A stretch of DNA of 64,000 nucleotides, from assembly GCA_015689735.1 (NCBI GenBank), contig WVSP01000001.1:918001-982000 (forward strand), read 5' to 3'. This DNA is from Rhodobacterales bacterium LSUCC0031 (lineage in GTDB: Bacteria; Pseudomonadota; Alphaproteobacteria; Rhodobacterales; Rhodobacteraceae). The first letter of the stretch is position 1. Every line of letters begins with the position of its first letter. The translations under genes and the position numbers were made by a program. The notes beneath the pieces were generated by a model that made no database searches, was not told where the DNA came from, and saw only the letters and a program-made list of their open reading frames with translations. Of this stretch, positions 35,812-43,729 are shown in pieces.

Positions 35812-35823
35812 AGTGCGATGCCA
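35808..35823 (-). promoter_or_regulatory. Sigma-54 promoter of flgB operon
   Basis: Read on the minus strand: TGGCAT-CGCAC-TTGCA, GG at 35822-35821, GC at 35810-35809, ten bases between. It should drive flgBCDEF. It overlaps the divergent promoter by four bases through the palindrome TTGCAA (35807-35812). Confidence 0.82.
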
Positions 35824-35846
35824 AGTTGGACTTTCGGAGAAAAAAA

Positions 35847-36413
35847 ATGACACAGCGCTCCCCGACACATGCCTCGCCGCAGATTTTGCCGCGCTTGTCG
35901 GCCCCGATCACGAAATTACGCAAGCAATGGCTGAGCGTGGTCAAGGATCTTGATCCGCAAGCGGCACTGGCCGTTTTGCGTGACAAACTCAAAGGTGAAG
36001 CGGTCGAGGCCGTTCGTCTTGGCAATATCGCGGCGCAAAGCTGGATCATTCGGCAAAGATTGACTGCGTTGCAAACGGCACTTCATGGGCAGCCGGTTGC
36101 CGTCCTCCGCGATGACAGCCCAGCTCCCGCCGAGCTGACAGATCCCGCCGATGCCCCATCGGGCATGCAAGACGAAGCGCAAAATGCTGCAAATACCGCC
36201 GCAACGGATGCGCAAAGCTGGACCAAGCTGCGGATCTTGCAAGAAACCGAGGTCAACGGCATGCGCTTTTTCGCTGGCACGACGATTCAAGTGCATGAAG
36301 ATGATGCGCAAAAGCTGATCGCGGCAAATTCAGCCGAGCTTGTGACGGAAGCCGCCGAGACGTCACCAAAGCGCCGCACCCGGTCATCGAAAAAGGCAGA
36401 TCAGGGAAAATGA
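35847..36413 (+). CDS. Unknown protein divergent from flgB
   Basis: The 188-residue protein is not recognised. The N-terminal 70 residues are basic and helical (I-T-K-L-R-K-Q-W-L-S-V-V-K-D-L), the middle is Ala/Asp/Pro-rich and disordered, and residues about 140-172 (K-L-R-I-L-Q-E-T-E-V-N-G-M-R-F-F-A-G-T-T-I with E-D-D-A-Q-K-L-I) resemble a small beta-type module seen in phage-like proteins that bind or cap. A Lys/Arg-rich tail (P-K-R-R-T-R-S-S-K-K) closes it. ATG at 35847 has GGAGA upstream. No signal peptide. Because its sigma-54 promoter is fused with that of flgB, a flagellar role is likely but unproven. Confidence 0.7.
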   Translation: MTQRSPTHASPQILPRLSAPITKLRKQWLSVVKDLDPQAALAVLRDKLKGEAVEAVRLGNIAAQSWIIRQRLTALQTALHGQPVAVLRDDSPAPAELTDPADAPSGMQDEAQNAANTAATDAQSWTKLRILQETEVNGMRFFAGTTIQVHEDDAQKLIAANSAELVTEAAETSPKRRTRSSKKADQGK

Positions 36414-36440
36414 TGTAATCGCTTGGCTCGATGTTTGGCT

Positions 36441-36456
36441 TGGCACGATCCATGCA
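36441..36456 (+). promoter_or_regulatory. Sigma-54 promoter upstream of hook-family paralogue
   Basis: TGGCAC-GATCC-ATGCA, GG at 36442-36443, GC at 36454-36455, ten bases between. It lies 40 bases before the ATG at 36497. Confidence 0.8.
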
Positions 36457-36496
36457 GTGTCATCCGCGATCGTTTTTCGGAAACGGAGTGACCAAG

Positions 36497-37312
36497 ATGT
36501 ATGGAACAATTCTGTCGGGCATGACCACTGCAATGCACGCATTGGGTGTGATCTCGAACAATATCGCGAACACGGGTTCGACGGCATTTCAGAAAAGCGA
36601 TACGACATTCGCCGATCTGTTCAGCTCGGGAACCCCTGAGTCAGCCTCGCGCAATTCCCCGGGTTTGGGCAGCATGGTTGAAGGGACCCGACGCAGCCAG
36701 GCGCAGGGCAATCTTGTGGAGCGCGAGGGTGTTCTGAACTTGGGCATTTCGGGTGGTGGGATGTTCGTTGTCGCGCGCCCTGACGCGAACGGTGGCGTTG
36801 GTCCAAGTATTGCCTATACCCGTGTGGGTGAATTTAGCCTTGATGCAGAAGGGTTTATCCGCAGCACAGATGGATCATACCTGCTTGGCGTTCCGGGTGA
36901 GGGTGGTCTTGCAAGCGCCCCGTCAGCTCTTGGTGCGCTGCAAATCGAACCGTCTGTCGAAGGACAAAAACTGACCGGCGTATCCATCGGGCGCGATGGC
37001 TTGATCGTTGGAACATATGGCGGCGATTTGATGAAATCGATAGGCCAGATCAACATCGCAAATTTTCCCAATGCGATGGGCTTGCGCAATGTCAGCCAAA
37101 GCCGCTTTGAGCAAACCAATGATTCCGGCGAGGCCATCTTGGGAATTGCAACAACTCAAGGTTTTGGCTCTGTAAACTCTGGCAAACTTGAGGCATCGAA
37201 TGTCGATTTGACGACCGAACTTACCATCATGTTGCGCGCGCAGCAGCAATTCTCGGGCGCGGCAAAGATGCTGCAAGCTAACGCCGATATGCTTGAGAAA
37301 CTGACACGCTGA
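36497..37312 (+). CDS. Additional FlgE/FlgF/FlgG-family hook-basal body protein
   Basis: The 271-residue protein has the axial-family N-terminus (M-Y-G-T-I-L-S-G-M-T-T-A-M-H-A-L-G-V, S-N-N-I-A-N-T-G-S-T-A-F-Q near 20-32), a central G-G-M-F-V-V, and C-terminus G-K-L-E-A-S-N-V-D-L-T-T-E-L with R-A-Q-Q-Q-F. It is not FlgF (29257), FlgG (28407) or FlgE (30051), so it is a fourth family member. Length is like FlgF/FlgG. ATG at 36497 has CGGAGTG eight bases upstream; it has its own sigma-54 promoter and terminator, so it is monocistronic. It could be a minor rod or hook subunit; the exact place in the structure is unknown. Confidence 0.85.
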   Translation: MYGTILSGMTTAMHALGVISNNIANTGSTAFQKSDTTFADLFSSGTPESASRNSPGLGSMVEGTRRSQAQGNLVEREGVLNLGISGGGMFVVARPDANGGVGPSIAYTRVGEFSLDAEGFIRSTDGSYLLGVPGEGGLASAPSALGALQIEPSVEGQKLTGVSIGRDGLIVGTYGGDLMKSIGQINIANFPNAMGLRNVSQSRFEQTNDSGEAILGIATTQGFGSVNSGKLEASNVDLTTELTIMLRAQQQFSGAAKMLQANADMLEKLTR

Positions 37313-37331
37313 GCGTGCATGGCATGTTCTC

Positions 37332-37367
37332 GGGCGGGGTGCCTTTCTTTGCGCTCCGCCTTTACTT
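37332..37367 (+). terminator. Probable terminator after the 36497 gene
   Basis: GCGGGGTGC (37334-37342) can pair with GCGCTCCGC (37351-37359) with two G-U wobbles around an eight-base loop, followed by C-TTTACTT. It fits a plus-strand terminator and overlaps the end of the convergent gene at 37362. Confidence 0.6.
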
Positions 37368-37787
37368 AAGCGGAAACACCCACGACAGGTCCAGTACCCC
37401 CACCCGCGTTGGGTAAGGCACGAGAAAATCGCCATGCCCATTGGTTTCGATCTCATCCTCGAGTGCGACCACAAGTGCAATCGGGCGGGCCGGTTCGGCC
37501 CGCAGATTACTCAAGAAGATTTCGAAACTGGCGCGTGAAACCGAGATTTCGGCACGCATGATGGGGCGATTGAGCGGTATCTCGATATGTCCAATCGTTG
37601 CCCGCCCCATAATATCGACAGGAACGAGTCTGATCTGGCAATTGCTGCGCGCGATATTCGTCAACTCACAATTCATCTCGATCTCGGCACGGGCTTCGGC
37701 CCCGATCAGACGCAGTTCTGCGCTTTGCAGGAACATCTGAAGGCATGAAAGCCGTTCACGCATCGCGCTTGGATCAAGCCCCATCAT
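37362..37787 (-). CDS. Unknown protein in fliA operon
   Basis: A 141-residue soluble protein, not recognised. It is acidic, with alternating hydrophobic residues suggesting beta strands in the middle (about 35-110: A-E-I-E-M-N-C-E-L and I-G-H-I-E-I-P-L) and a Pro/Gly turn near the C-terminus. No signal or membrane helix. It follows fliA after nine bases on the same strand, so its expression tracks flhA-flhF-flhG-fliA. A role in late gene control or a chaperone is possible but only by context. Confidence 0.65.
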   Translation of the reverse strand: MMGLDPSAMRERLSCLQMFLQSAELRLIGAEARAEIEMNCELTNIARSNCQIRLVPVDIMGRATIGHIEIPLNRPIMRAEISVSRASFEIFLSNLRAEPARPIALVVALEDEIETNGHGDFLVPYPTRVGVLDLSWVFPLK

Positions 37788-37796
37788 TGAGTTTCC

Positions 37797-38522
37797 TTAA
37801 TCCTGAGTATCGCCCGTGAGTTCCACCAAGCGGTTACGCAAAGTGCTAATTGCGGCTTTCTTGATCTGCGACACACGGCCGGTTGTGACGTCGAGAATTT
37901 CGGCGATCTCGTAAATATTGCATTCTTCAACATAGTAGAGCTGGATCACCAGCGCTTCGCGTTGACTAAGACTTTCGAGTGCTTTGCGCAATGCAGCGCG
38001 CAATTCGGTCTTGTTGATCTCTTCTTCGGGGTTGCCCGCGCTGCTGAAAAACCAGACCGAAAACTCGTCATGCACCTCTTCGATTGTTTGCAGCGTGTTG
38101 GCTTGAAACGCTTGGCGCCATTGCTCGTATTCATTGACGCTCATGCCAAGCTCTTCGGCAATTTCGATCGAGCTAGGCAAACGTTGCAGGCGGCGTTCGA
38201 GGGCAAGCGTGGCGCGGTTGACCCTTTGGCGGTTCAGGATCGTGGTACGGCACAGGTTTGAGGCGCGCCGCAGATGGTCGGCAATCGCCCCCCTGATCTT
38301 GATCCCTGCATAGGCGGCAAAACTGGCCCCCTCCTTGCGCTCATATTTTTGGGCGGCATCGACCAGCCCCACATAACCCGCTTGGATCAGGTCTTCGACC
38401 TCGACCGCGCCACGTACCCGCCCATGAAAATAATGCGCGATCTTGCGCACTTGTTCCATCTGACTGGTGATCAAGTCATGCGGCGAGGGTCGCTGTTCAG
38501 GGTACTGGGCGCGCAACATCAT
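37797..38522 (-). CDS. fliA: Flagellar sigma-28 factor FliA
   Basis: FliA directs transcription of late flagellar genes and is held by FlgM until the hook is complete. The 241-residue protein has region 2 (E-D-L-I-Q-A-G-Y-V-G-L-V-D-A-A near 43-57, then F-A-A-Y-A-G-I-K-I-R-G-A near 68-79), region 3 and region 4 (E-A-L-V-I-Q-L-Y-Y-V-E-E and I-A-E-I-L-D-V-T-T-G-R-V-S-Q-I near 200-220). It overlaps the flhG stop by four bases. Sites of the type TAAM-N14/15-GTCGTT in this window are presumably its targets; this -10 differs from enterobacterial GCCGATAA. Confidence 0.96.
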   Translation of the reverse strand: MMLRAQYPEQRPSPHDLITSQMEQVRKIAHYFHGRVRGAVEVEDLIQAGYVGLVDAAQKYERKEGASFAAYAGIKIRGAIADHLRRASNLCRTTILNRQRVNRATLALERRLQRLPSSIEIAEELGMSVNEYEQWRQAFQANTLQTIEEVHDEFSVWFFSSAGNPEEEINKTELRAALRKALESLSQREALVIQLYYVEECNIYEIAEILDVTTGRVSQIKKAAISTLRNRLVELTGDTQD

Positions 38523-39319
38523 CCCTCTTTCTTCTCATTGTCCAAGAAGAAGCGGATGCCGCTCGGTACATTCTTGGGCGCTTGCAGAAGTTTTTGCGCA
38601 ATGGTCATGAACGCCTGCCCCTCGATGCTTTGAGCAGCGCCGGGATTGGACATCAGAGGGCGGCGGGCAACAACCGAACGGCGCAAGGGCAACGACATGG
38701 GTAAATGTCCGACCAGCGTCAGCTCAACATCGAGGAAACGCAGTGCGATAGCTTGAAACTGGTCAAAATGGCGTCGCGCCTCGGCGGCGTCGCGTGCCAT
38801 GTTGATGACGACCGAAACACTGCGCACGCCATGCTCAAGATGGGCTGCCTTCAAGATCGTATAAGCATCCATGAAACTTGTCGGCTCGCCAACGACCACC
38901 AACAAGATACGATCCGCAGCGGCGACAAAGGCAAGGGTTGCATCACTTGCACCGGCGGGCGTGTCCACGATCAGGTAATCCGTCTCGTCACCCAGTGCTT
39001 CGACTTTGCGGATCAGCTGAAGCCGCTCATGGTTTTTCAAGTCCAGCAAATCCAGCGCAGTTGAGCCGCCTGACAAAAGCGTCACGCCATGTGCTGTTTG
39101 CGTGAGTGCTTTTTGCACGGGTTCATCGGCCAGCAGAGATTTTTCGACCGTCGGGCGCAGGTTCTCGCCCATCAAGATATGTGCGTTGGCGGTACCAAAA
39201 TCTGCATCGAGCAAGGTCACCCGAGAACCCAACTGACGCAGCACAAGGGCGAGGTTCACGGCGACACTTGTCTTGCCGACCCCACCCTTGCCGCTGGCGA
39301 TTGCGATGGATTGCGCCAT
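38519..39319 (-). CDS. flhG: MinD-type ATPase FlhG (FleN), flagellar number control
   Basis: FlhG limits flagellar number and opposes FlhF. The 266-residue protein has the deviant Walker A motif G-K-G-G-V-G-K-T (about 9-16) and Walker A' D-A-D-F-G-T-A-N, followed by P-A-G-A in the DTPAGA switch (Y-L-I-V-D-T-P-A-G-A near 118-127). ATG at 39319 has AGGAA at good spacing. An in-frame TTG at 39373 would add 18 residues containing E-Q-N-I-A-Q-L-V-R-E, which resembles the D-Q-A-x-x-L-R helix that activates FlhF. Which start is used is unresolved. Confidence 0.93.
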   Translation of the reverse strand: MAQSIAIASGKGGVGKTSVAVNLALVLRQLGSRVTLLDADFGTANAHILMGENLRPTVEKSLLADEPVQKALTQTAHGVTLLSGGSTALDLLDLKNHERLQLIRKVEALGDETDYLIVDTPAGASDATLAFVAAADRILLVVVGEPTSFMDAYTILKAAHLEHGVRSVSVVINMARDAAEARRHFDQFQAIALRFLDVELTLVGHLPMSLPLRRSVVARRPLMSNPGAAQSIEGQAFMTIAQKLLQAPKNVPSGIRFFLDNEKKEG

Positions 39320-39356
39320 TTGGTTCCTTTCGCGCACAAGCTGCGCAATGTTTTGT

Positions 39357-40739
39357 TCAGGGCTGGCCCGCAAGCAGACCCGTGAGGAATTCGTTTATCA
39401 TCTCTTCTGTCACGGGTGCCAAGGTCTCATTCAGGTCGCGCGTCCCCGATAGCCATGCGATCTGCGTGCCAGCCTCGGCAATCTGTGATGCCTCTTGCGC
39501 AGATAATTCGTATTCGTCGAGCTTTGTGAGCGCAACAACAGGCGCTAAGCTATGGTATTTCTGAAGTTCACCGCCAAGCCGGGCCAGACTGGCGCCGGCT
39601 GGAATGGCAAGGATTACAACCAGTTCGCCTTGTGCCATCTGATCGCGCAATGGCCCAAGCGTTCGAACAAGCGTTTCGGGGTCGAGATTACTGTCGAGGA
39701 TATGGGTCGTGTCCGGCGTAACGAAATGGGCGGCTTCCAACTGATTTGCATGCAGATGTCCATGTCCCACGGAAAGGGCCTGCGCATGGGCTGCTAATGG
39801 CATTCTGGCAAAGCCCGGTGTCTCCGTGAGCGAGATTAGTGCGATGTCGCGCGTCGGCTCGGTCGCGCGTGTCAGCGCCGCGATCTTGCCTGCGAGCGTG
39901 GATTTTCCCACGCCGCTTGCGCCGATGACCACCAAGAGACGCGTGGACAGGCTGGCAAGCGGATCGGGCGCGACCAGCTTTTGGGTCAAGGCGGCGGCAA
40001 AGGCCTGTGCTCGGTCAGAAGCGCCGAAGGTAGGCGCGAGGCGCGTGATGATCTTGTCCGAAAAGCCCGCGGTTGCCAAAGGGTCGGCCAAGGGGGCCAT
40101 GGTCGGCGCCATTTGGGGCGCTGGTCTCATGCGTTCCTCAAGCCGGGCAAGCTGTGTGGAAAGGTCGCGCAGGAGGGGGCGCAGATCCTCATCATCTTGT
40201 GATGCGGGACCTGCGACAGGGGGTATCGGCGCTTCGTGCATGTGCTGCGCGCTCTGTGCCGTTGGCGCAATCCGGCGGCGGGCCAGGATTTGGCCGTCAG
40301 ACCGCTCGGTCAGCTGGTCGCCTTCCGTCGCCGTGCTGGTATGAGCGATAAGCGGCACCACCCTGCTCAAGCCCTCACCATGGAGAGTATCGATTTCCGG
40401 ATGCGCTGCGTCATCTACAAAAGGTGCTGATACTTCAAGGTCTTCTATCCCATCGGCTGCACGTTTGGTGGTAAAGATCGGAGCAACCCTATCATCGCCT
40501 TTGGTTTGGAAACCCGCTTCTGTGGCTTGGGCCAAACGTTCCGAGATCGCATCGGCAAAGCTGACCGTGGTGGCGCGTTTGCGTTGCGGTTGCAGCTGTG
40601 CCGGCTCGTTCGTGGCGAGGATCTCGACCTGCCCATCGCGTGCATTGGTGGCCACGATATAGGCGTTCTCGCCGAGTTGGCGGATCACCTCATCCATCGC
40701 AAGGGCGCTGTCAGGAGCAAGCACTGTTACGGTCGGCAT
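39357..40739 (-). CDS. flhF: Flagellar SRP-type GTPase FlhF
   Basis: FlhF marks the pole where the flagellum is built. The 460-residue protein has an N-terminal variable region with many charged residues, then an NG-domain: G1 G-A-S-G-V-G-K-S-T near 269-278, and G4 T-K-L-D-E near 390. The G3 region, normally D-T-A-G-R, here reads I-L-D-S-N-L-D-P (around residue 345), so GTP hydrolysis may be impaired or altered. It lies between flhA and flhG, starting one base after the flhA stop. Identification is firm; activity is not. Confidence 0.92.
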   Translation of the reverse strand: MPTVTVLAPDSALAMDEVIRQLGENAYIVATNARDGQVEILATNEPAQLQPQRKRATTVSFADAISERLAQATEAGFQTKGDDRVAPIFTTKRAADGIEDLEVSAPFVDDAAHPEIDTLHGEGLSRVVPLIAHTSTATEGDQLTERSDGQILARRRIAPTAQSAQHMHEAPIPPVAGPASQDDEDLRPLLRDLSTQLARLEERMRPAPQMAPTMAPLADPLATAGFSDKIITRLAPTFGASDRAQAFAAALTQKLVAPDPLASLSTRLLVVIGASGVGKSTLAGKIAALTRATEPTRDIALISLTETPGFARMPLAAHAQALSVGHGHLHANQLEAAHFVTPDTTHILDSNLDPETLVRTLGPLRDQMAQGELVVILAIPAGASLARLGGELQKYHSLAPVVALTKLDEYELSAQEASQIAEAGTQIAWLSGTRDLNETLAPVTEEMINEFLTGLLAGQP

Positions 40740-40740
40740 G

Positions 40741-42870
40741 TCAGTTCACCTCTGATTTTTCAAGGGTTTGGCCTGACGGAAGGCCATTGAAATCACCGAT
40801 GGTGGCAACCACCTCGACGGTGCGGTTCTCGGGCAATTCGGTAAAGCCCAGGATCACAACCTGTGGCACATGGCTGCGTACGAAATCGGCCAGATGGCGG
40901 CGGATCTGTGGGGCGACCACCAAGATGCAGGGCCGGTTTTCATTGACCAACCGTTCGCTGATCTCGTTCAGCGATTGCAGCAAGTTTTTAGCCAGCCCGC
41001 CATCGAGCACCAGACCTTCATCTCCGCTTTGGCGTTGGGTGCGCAATAAAAGCTGTTCGAAATCAGGCGTCAAAGTGATGACGGGCATCGTTTGCCCAAG
41101 GGCGGATAGCTGTTGGATCAAGAGCGGTACCAAACTTGGGCGGAGCGCCTCGGACATGGCGATGGGACTTTTGACATTGGGCGCGATGACCGACAGCCCC
41201 TCGAGGATTTTGCGCAGATCGGCGATCGGGATGCGCTCGACCAGCAAAAGGCGCAGCACCTCGGTCAATACATGCAGCGGCAGAAGTTTTGGCACGATCG
41301 ATTGCACCAGTTGCGGGTGGCGCTTGGCCAGATTGTCGAGCATGGCTTGAACATCATCTTGCCCGATCAGATCGGCGGCATGCTTGGTGAGCAATTGGCT
41401 CATATGGGTTGCGATGACCGAGATGGGTTCAATCACAACGTAGTCGTTTGCCTCGGCCTGTGTTTGCTGCGCGGGGCGGATCCAGATTGCTTCAACCCCA
41501 AAGGACGGATCGCGCACCTTGATCCCATCGAGATCGACCGTCGAGCTATCACCGGGCAGGGCAAGCTTGCGATCGGGATAGACGATGTCTTCACCCACAA
41601 TGGTATGTCCGATGCGGATGCGGTATTGATTGGGCGGCAAGGCAAGGTCATCGCGGATCCGCACGGCAGGCACAACAAAGCCCAAGGCCTTTGAGACTTC
41701 GCGCCGGATCGACGTGATGCGTGAGACAAGCGGTCCGGCCTTGTCGTCATCGACCAAAGCAATCAGCCCGTATCCAAGTTGCAAGGATACCGCCGCGTAA
41801 TCCGTTACATCCTCCAAGGTGACGACATCCCCTGACAAGGGCGCCTTTTCGGTATCCTCGTCCTGTATATCGTCGGCTTCGGCGCTTTCCGACCGAATGG
41901 CAAAATAGGCAGCCGCCGCCGCACCGATGGCGAAGAACAAGAACAATTCGTTCGGCATGCCCGGCACCAGCCCCAAAACCGCCACCACGGCGGCTGTCGG
42001 GATCCAGGCCCGCGAGATGTGAACCTGCCGCGAGATGTGCTGGGCCATGTTGTGCTTGGAGGACACGCGCGTCACGATGATCGCGGTGGCGATGGACAAC
42101 AGGAGCGAGGGGATCTGTGCGACCAGACCATCACCGATCGACAAAAGGATGTAGGTCTGGGCCGCATCGCCAACAGCCATATCATGCTGCACGATACCGA
42201 TCGTCAGGCCGCCGATGATATTGATCGCGAGGATCAAGATGCCGGCAATGGCGTCGCCTTTGACGAATTTCGACGCACCATCCATAGAGCCGTAGAAATC
42301 AGCTTCTTCGGCGATCTCCCGGCGCCGCTCTGTCGCTTCTTCTGCGGTCAGCACGCCTGCGTTCAGATCGGCGTCGATCGCCATTTGTTTGCCCGGCATC
42401 GCGTCAAGCGTGAAGCGGGCGGCAACCTCGGAGACGCGGCCCGCGCCCTTGGTGATCACGACAAGGTTGATGATGGTCAGGATGATGAAAACGAAGATAC
42501 CGACGACGTAGTTCCCCGCGACCACGAATTCCCCAAAGGTTTTGATCACCTGTCCAGCGGCGTCCGGCCCCGTATGACCTTCGCCCAGCACGATCCGGGT
42601 CGAGGCGACGTTCAGCGCCAGCCGCAACACGGTGGCAATCAGCAAAAGGTTGGGAAAAGACGAGAAATCAAGCGGCCGATAGGTATGCAGCGTGACCATC
42701 AAGATCAGCAGAGACAGGAGGATATTCAGTACGAAGAACCCATCGAGCAAAAAGACCGGCAATGGCAAAACCATCATCGCGATCAGCACCAGAATGCCGA
42801 CCGGCAGCACTGCGCCACCAAGCGCATCGCGCGCATTCGCGCCGAAACGTGCGGTCGATGTCAGATCCAT
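40741..42870 (-). CDS. flhA: Flagellar export gate protein FlhA
   Basis: FlhA is the nonameric export gate that receives substrates and uses the proton gradient. The 709-residue protein has about eight N-terminal membrane segments, the family motif with F-V-K-G-D-A-I-A-G (about 201-209) and an R-R-E-I-A-E-E-A-D-F-Y-G-S-M-D-G-A-S block just before, and a soluble C-terminal domain (about 360-700) ending with P-E-N-R-T-V-E-V-V. Start and length are canonical. It heads flhA-flhF-flhG-fliA with a sigma-54 site 141 bases upstream. Confidence 0.97.
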   Translation of the reverse strand: MDLTSTARFGANARDALGGAVLPVGILVLIAMMVLPLPVFLLDGFFVLNILLSLLILMVTLHTYRPLDFSSFPNLLLIATVLRLALNVASTRIVLGEGHTGPDAAGQVIKTFGEFVVAGNYVVGIFVFIILTIINLVVITKGAGRVSEVAARFTLDAMPGKQMAIDADLNAGVLTAEEATERRREIAEEADFYGSMDGASKFVKGDAIAGILILAINIIGGLTIGIVQHDMAVGDAAQTYILLSIGDGLVAQIPSLLLSIATAIIVTRVSSKHNMAQHISRQVHISRAWIPTAAVVAVLGLVPGMPNELFLFFAIGAAAAAYFAIRSESAEADDIQDEDTEKAPLSGDVVTLEDVTDYAAVSLQLGYGLIALVDDDKAGPLVSRITSIRREVSKALGFVVPAVRIRDDLALPPNQYRIRIGHTIVGEDIVYPDRKLALPGDSSTVDLDGIKVRDPSFGVEAIWIRPAQQTQAEANDYVVIEPISVIATHMSQLLTKHAADLIGQDDVQAMLDNLAKRHPQLVQSIVPKLLPLHVLTEVLRLLLVERIPIADLRKILEGLSVIAPNVKSPIAMSEALRPSLVPLLIQQLSALGQTMPVITLTPDFEQLLLRTQRQSGDEGLVLDGGLAKNLLQSLNEISERLVNENRPCILVVAPQIRRHLADFVRSHVPQVVILGFTELPENRTVEVVATIGDFNGLPSGQTLEKSEVN

Positions 42871-43011
42871 GACGCAACCCGCCTGTCAAATGCTTGACCT
42901 TTGACGCATACATGACAGCCCAACATCGCTATTTTCCCTGCCTTGTTCCGCTTTTGCTCGGTCAACATGGGTGTCGCGCCTCTCGTGAAATCACGGCTTA
43001 TGCACCGACCA

Positions 43012-43027
43012 AGCAAAAGCCGTGCCA
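43012..43027 (-). promoter_or_regulatory. Sigma-54 promoter of flhA operon
   Basis: Read on the minus strand: TGGCAC-GGCTT-TTGCT, GG at 43026-43025, GC at 43014-43013, ten bases between. It lies 141 bases upstream of the flhA ATG, leaving a long leader, and 45 bases from the divergent flgP promoter. It places fliA under RpoN control. Confidence 0.8.
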
Positions 43028-43056
43028 AGCAGATTTCGGCCTGTCCATGAGCGGGA

Positions 43057-43072
43057 TGGCACGATCTGTGCA
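43057..43072 (+). promoter_or_regulatory. Sigma-54 promoter of flgP operon
   Basis: TGGCAC-GATCT-GTGCA, GG at 43058-43059, GC at 43070-43071, ten bases between. It is 77 bases before the GTG start of flgP. The 278-base flhA-flgP gap holds both promoters and no gene. Confidence 0.8.
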
Positions 43073-43148
43073 AATCCGCCTCAGCAACATAGTGCCGGAT
43101 GCGATACCCTGCACTTGACCCATATCTTCGCGACAGGAGGCCCCGTTC

Positions 43149-43718
43149 GTGACTGATCATTCTAGGACGCTGATGCCGCATGTGGTCGTGCTCGTTTCAG
43201 CTTTCGCGCTGGCCGGGTGCAACATGAGCGGCTTCATGCTTGGACAGCGTGCGCAATCTGCGCCTGTTCCAGGGCCGGGGGCGATCTCGACCGCACCAGT
43301 CCCGCCGGCCAACGCCGCACCCACGACCCAAGAATTGGCTCGCGTCGAACAGGTTCTCGACGCGGCCGATCAGGTCAGCGTTACCGTCCCGACGATCCGC
43401 GGCATGGGCTATGCGGTGGTCTCGGCGCAGCCGGGCAATAACCTCAATCATCGTCGCCTGAACGCAATCCGGGTTGCCCGCATGGAGGCGATGCGCAATC
43501 TGACCGAACAGGTGCATGGCGTGCGGATCGATGCCTCGACCACGATTGCTGAGGCGGTGCTGCAAAACGATACGCTGCGCAGCACCGTGGTCGGCATGAT
43601 GCGCGGGGCGCGCACCGTCCATATCCAGCCGCGCGGATCCGATACCTATGAGGTCATGCTCGAAATCGACCGCGACATGATCGACCAGATGCTCAGGGTC
43701 GCGCGGCGCGGGGCATAA
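43149..43718 (+). CDS. flgP: Outer-membrane ring lipoprotein FlgP
   Basis: FlgP forms an outer ring around the LP ring in Vibrio and Campylobacter. The 189-residue precursor has a lipoprotein signal with lipobox A-L-A-G-C (cysteine near 24), a Pro-rich linker and an LPP20-type domain (about 85-185) with G-Y-A-V-V-S and A-I-R-V-A-R-M-E-A-M-R-N-L-T-E-Q-V. The GTG at 43149 has a full AGGAGG (43135-43140) eight bases upstream, deciding the start over an ATG at 43173. flgT follows after about ten bases. Confidence 0.85.
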   Translation: MTDHSRTLMPHVVVLVSAFALAGCNMSGFMLGQRAQSAPVPGPGAISTAPVPPANAAPTTQELARVEQVLDAADQVSVTVPTIRGMGYAVVSAQPGNNLNHRRLNAIRVARMEAMRNLTEQVHGVRIDASTTIAEAVLQNDTLRSTVVGMMRGARTVHIQPRGSDTYEVMLEIDRDMIDQMLRVARRGA

Positions 43719-43729
43719 GGGCTGGGGTG

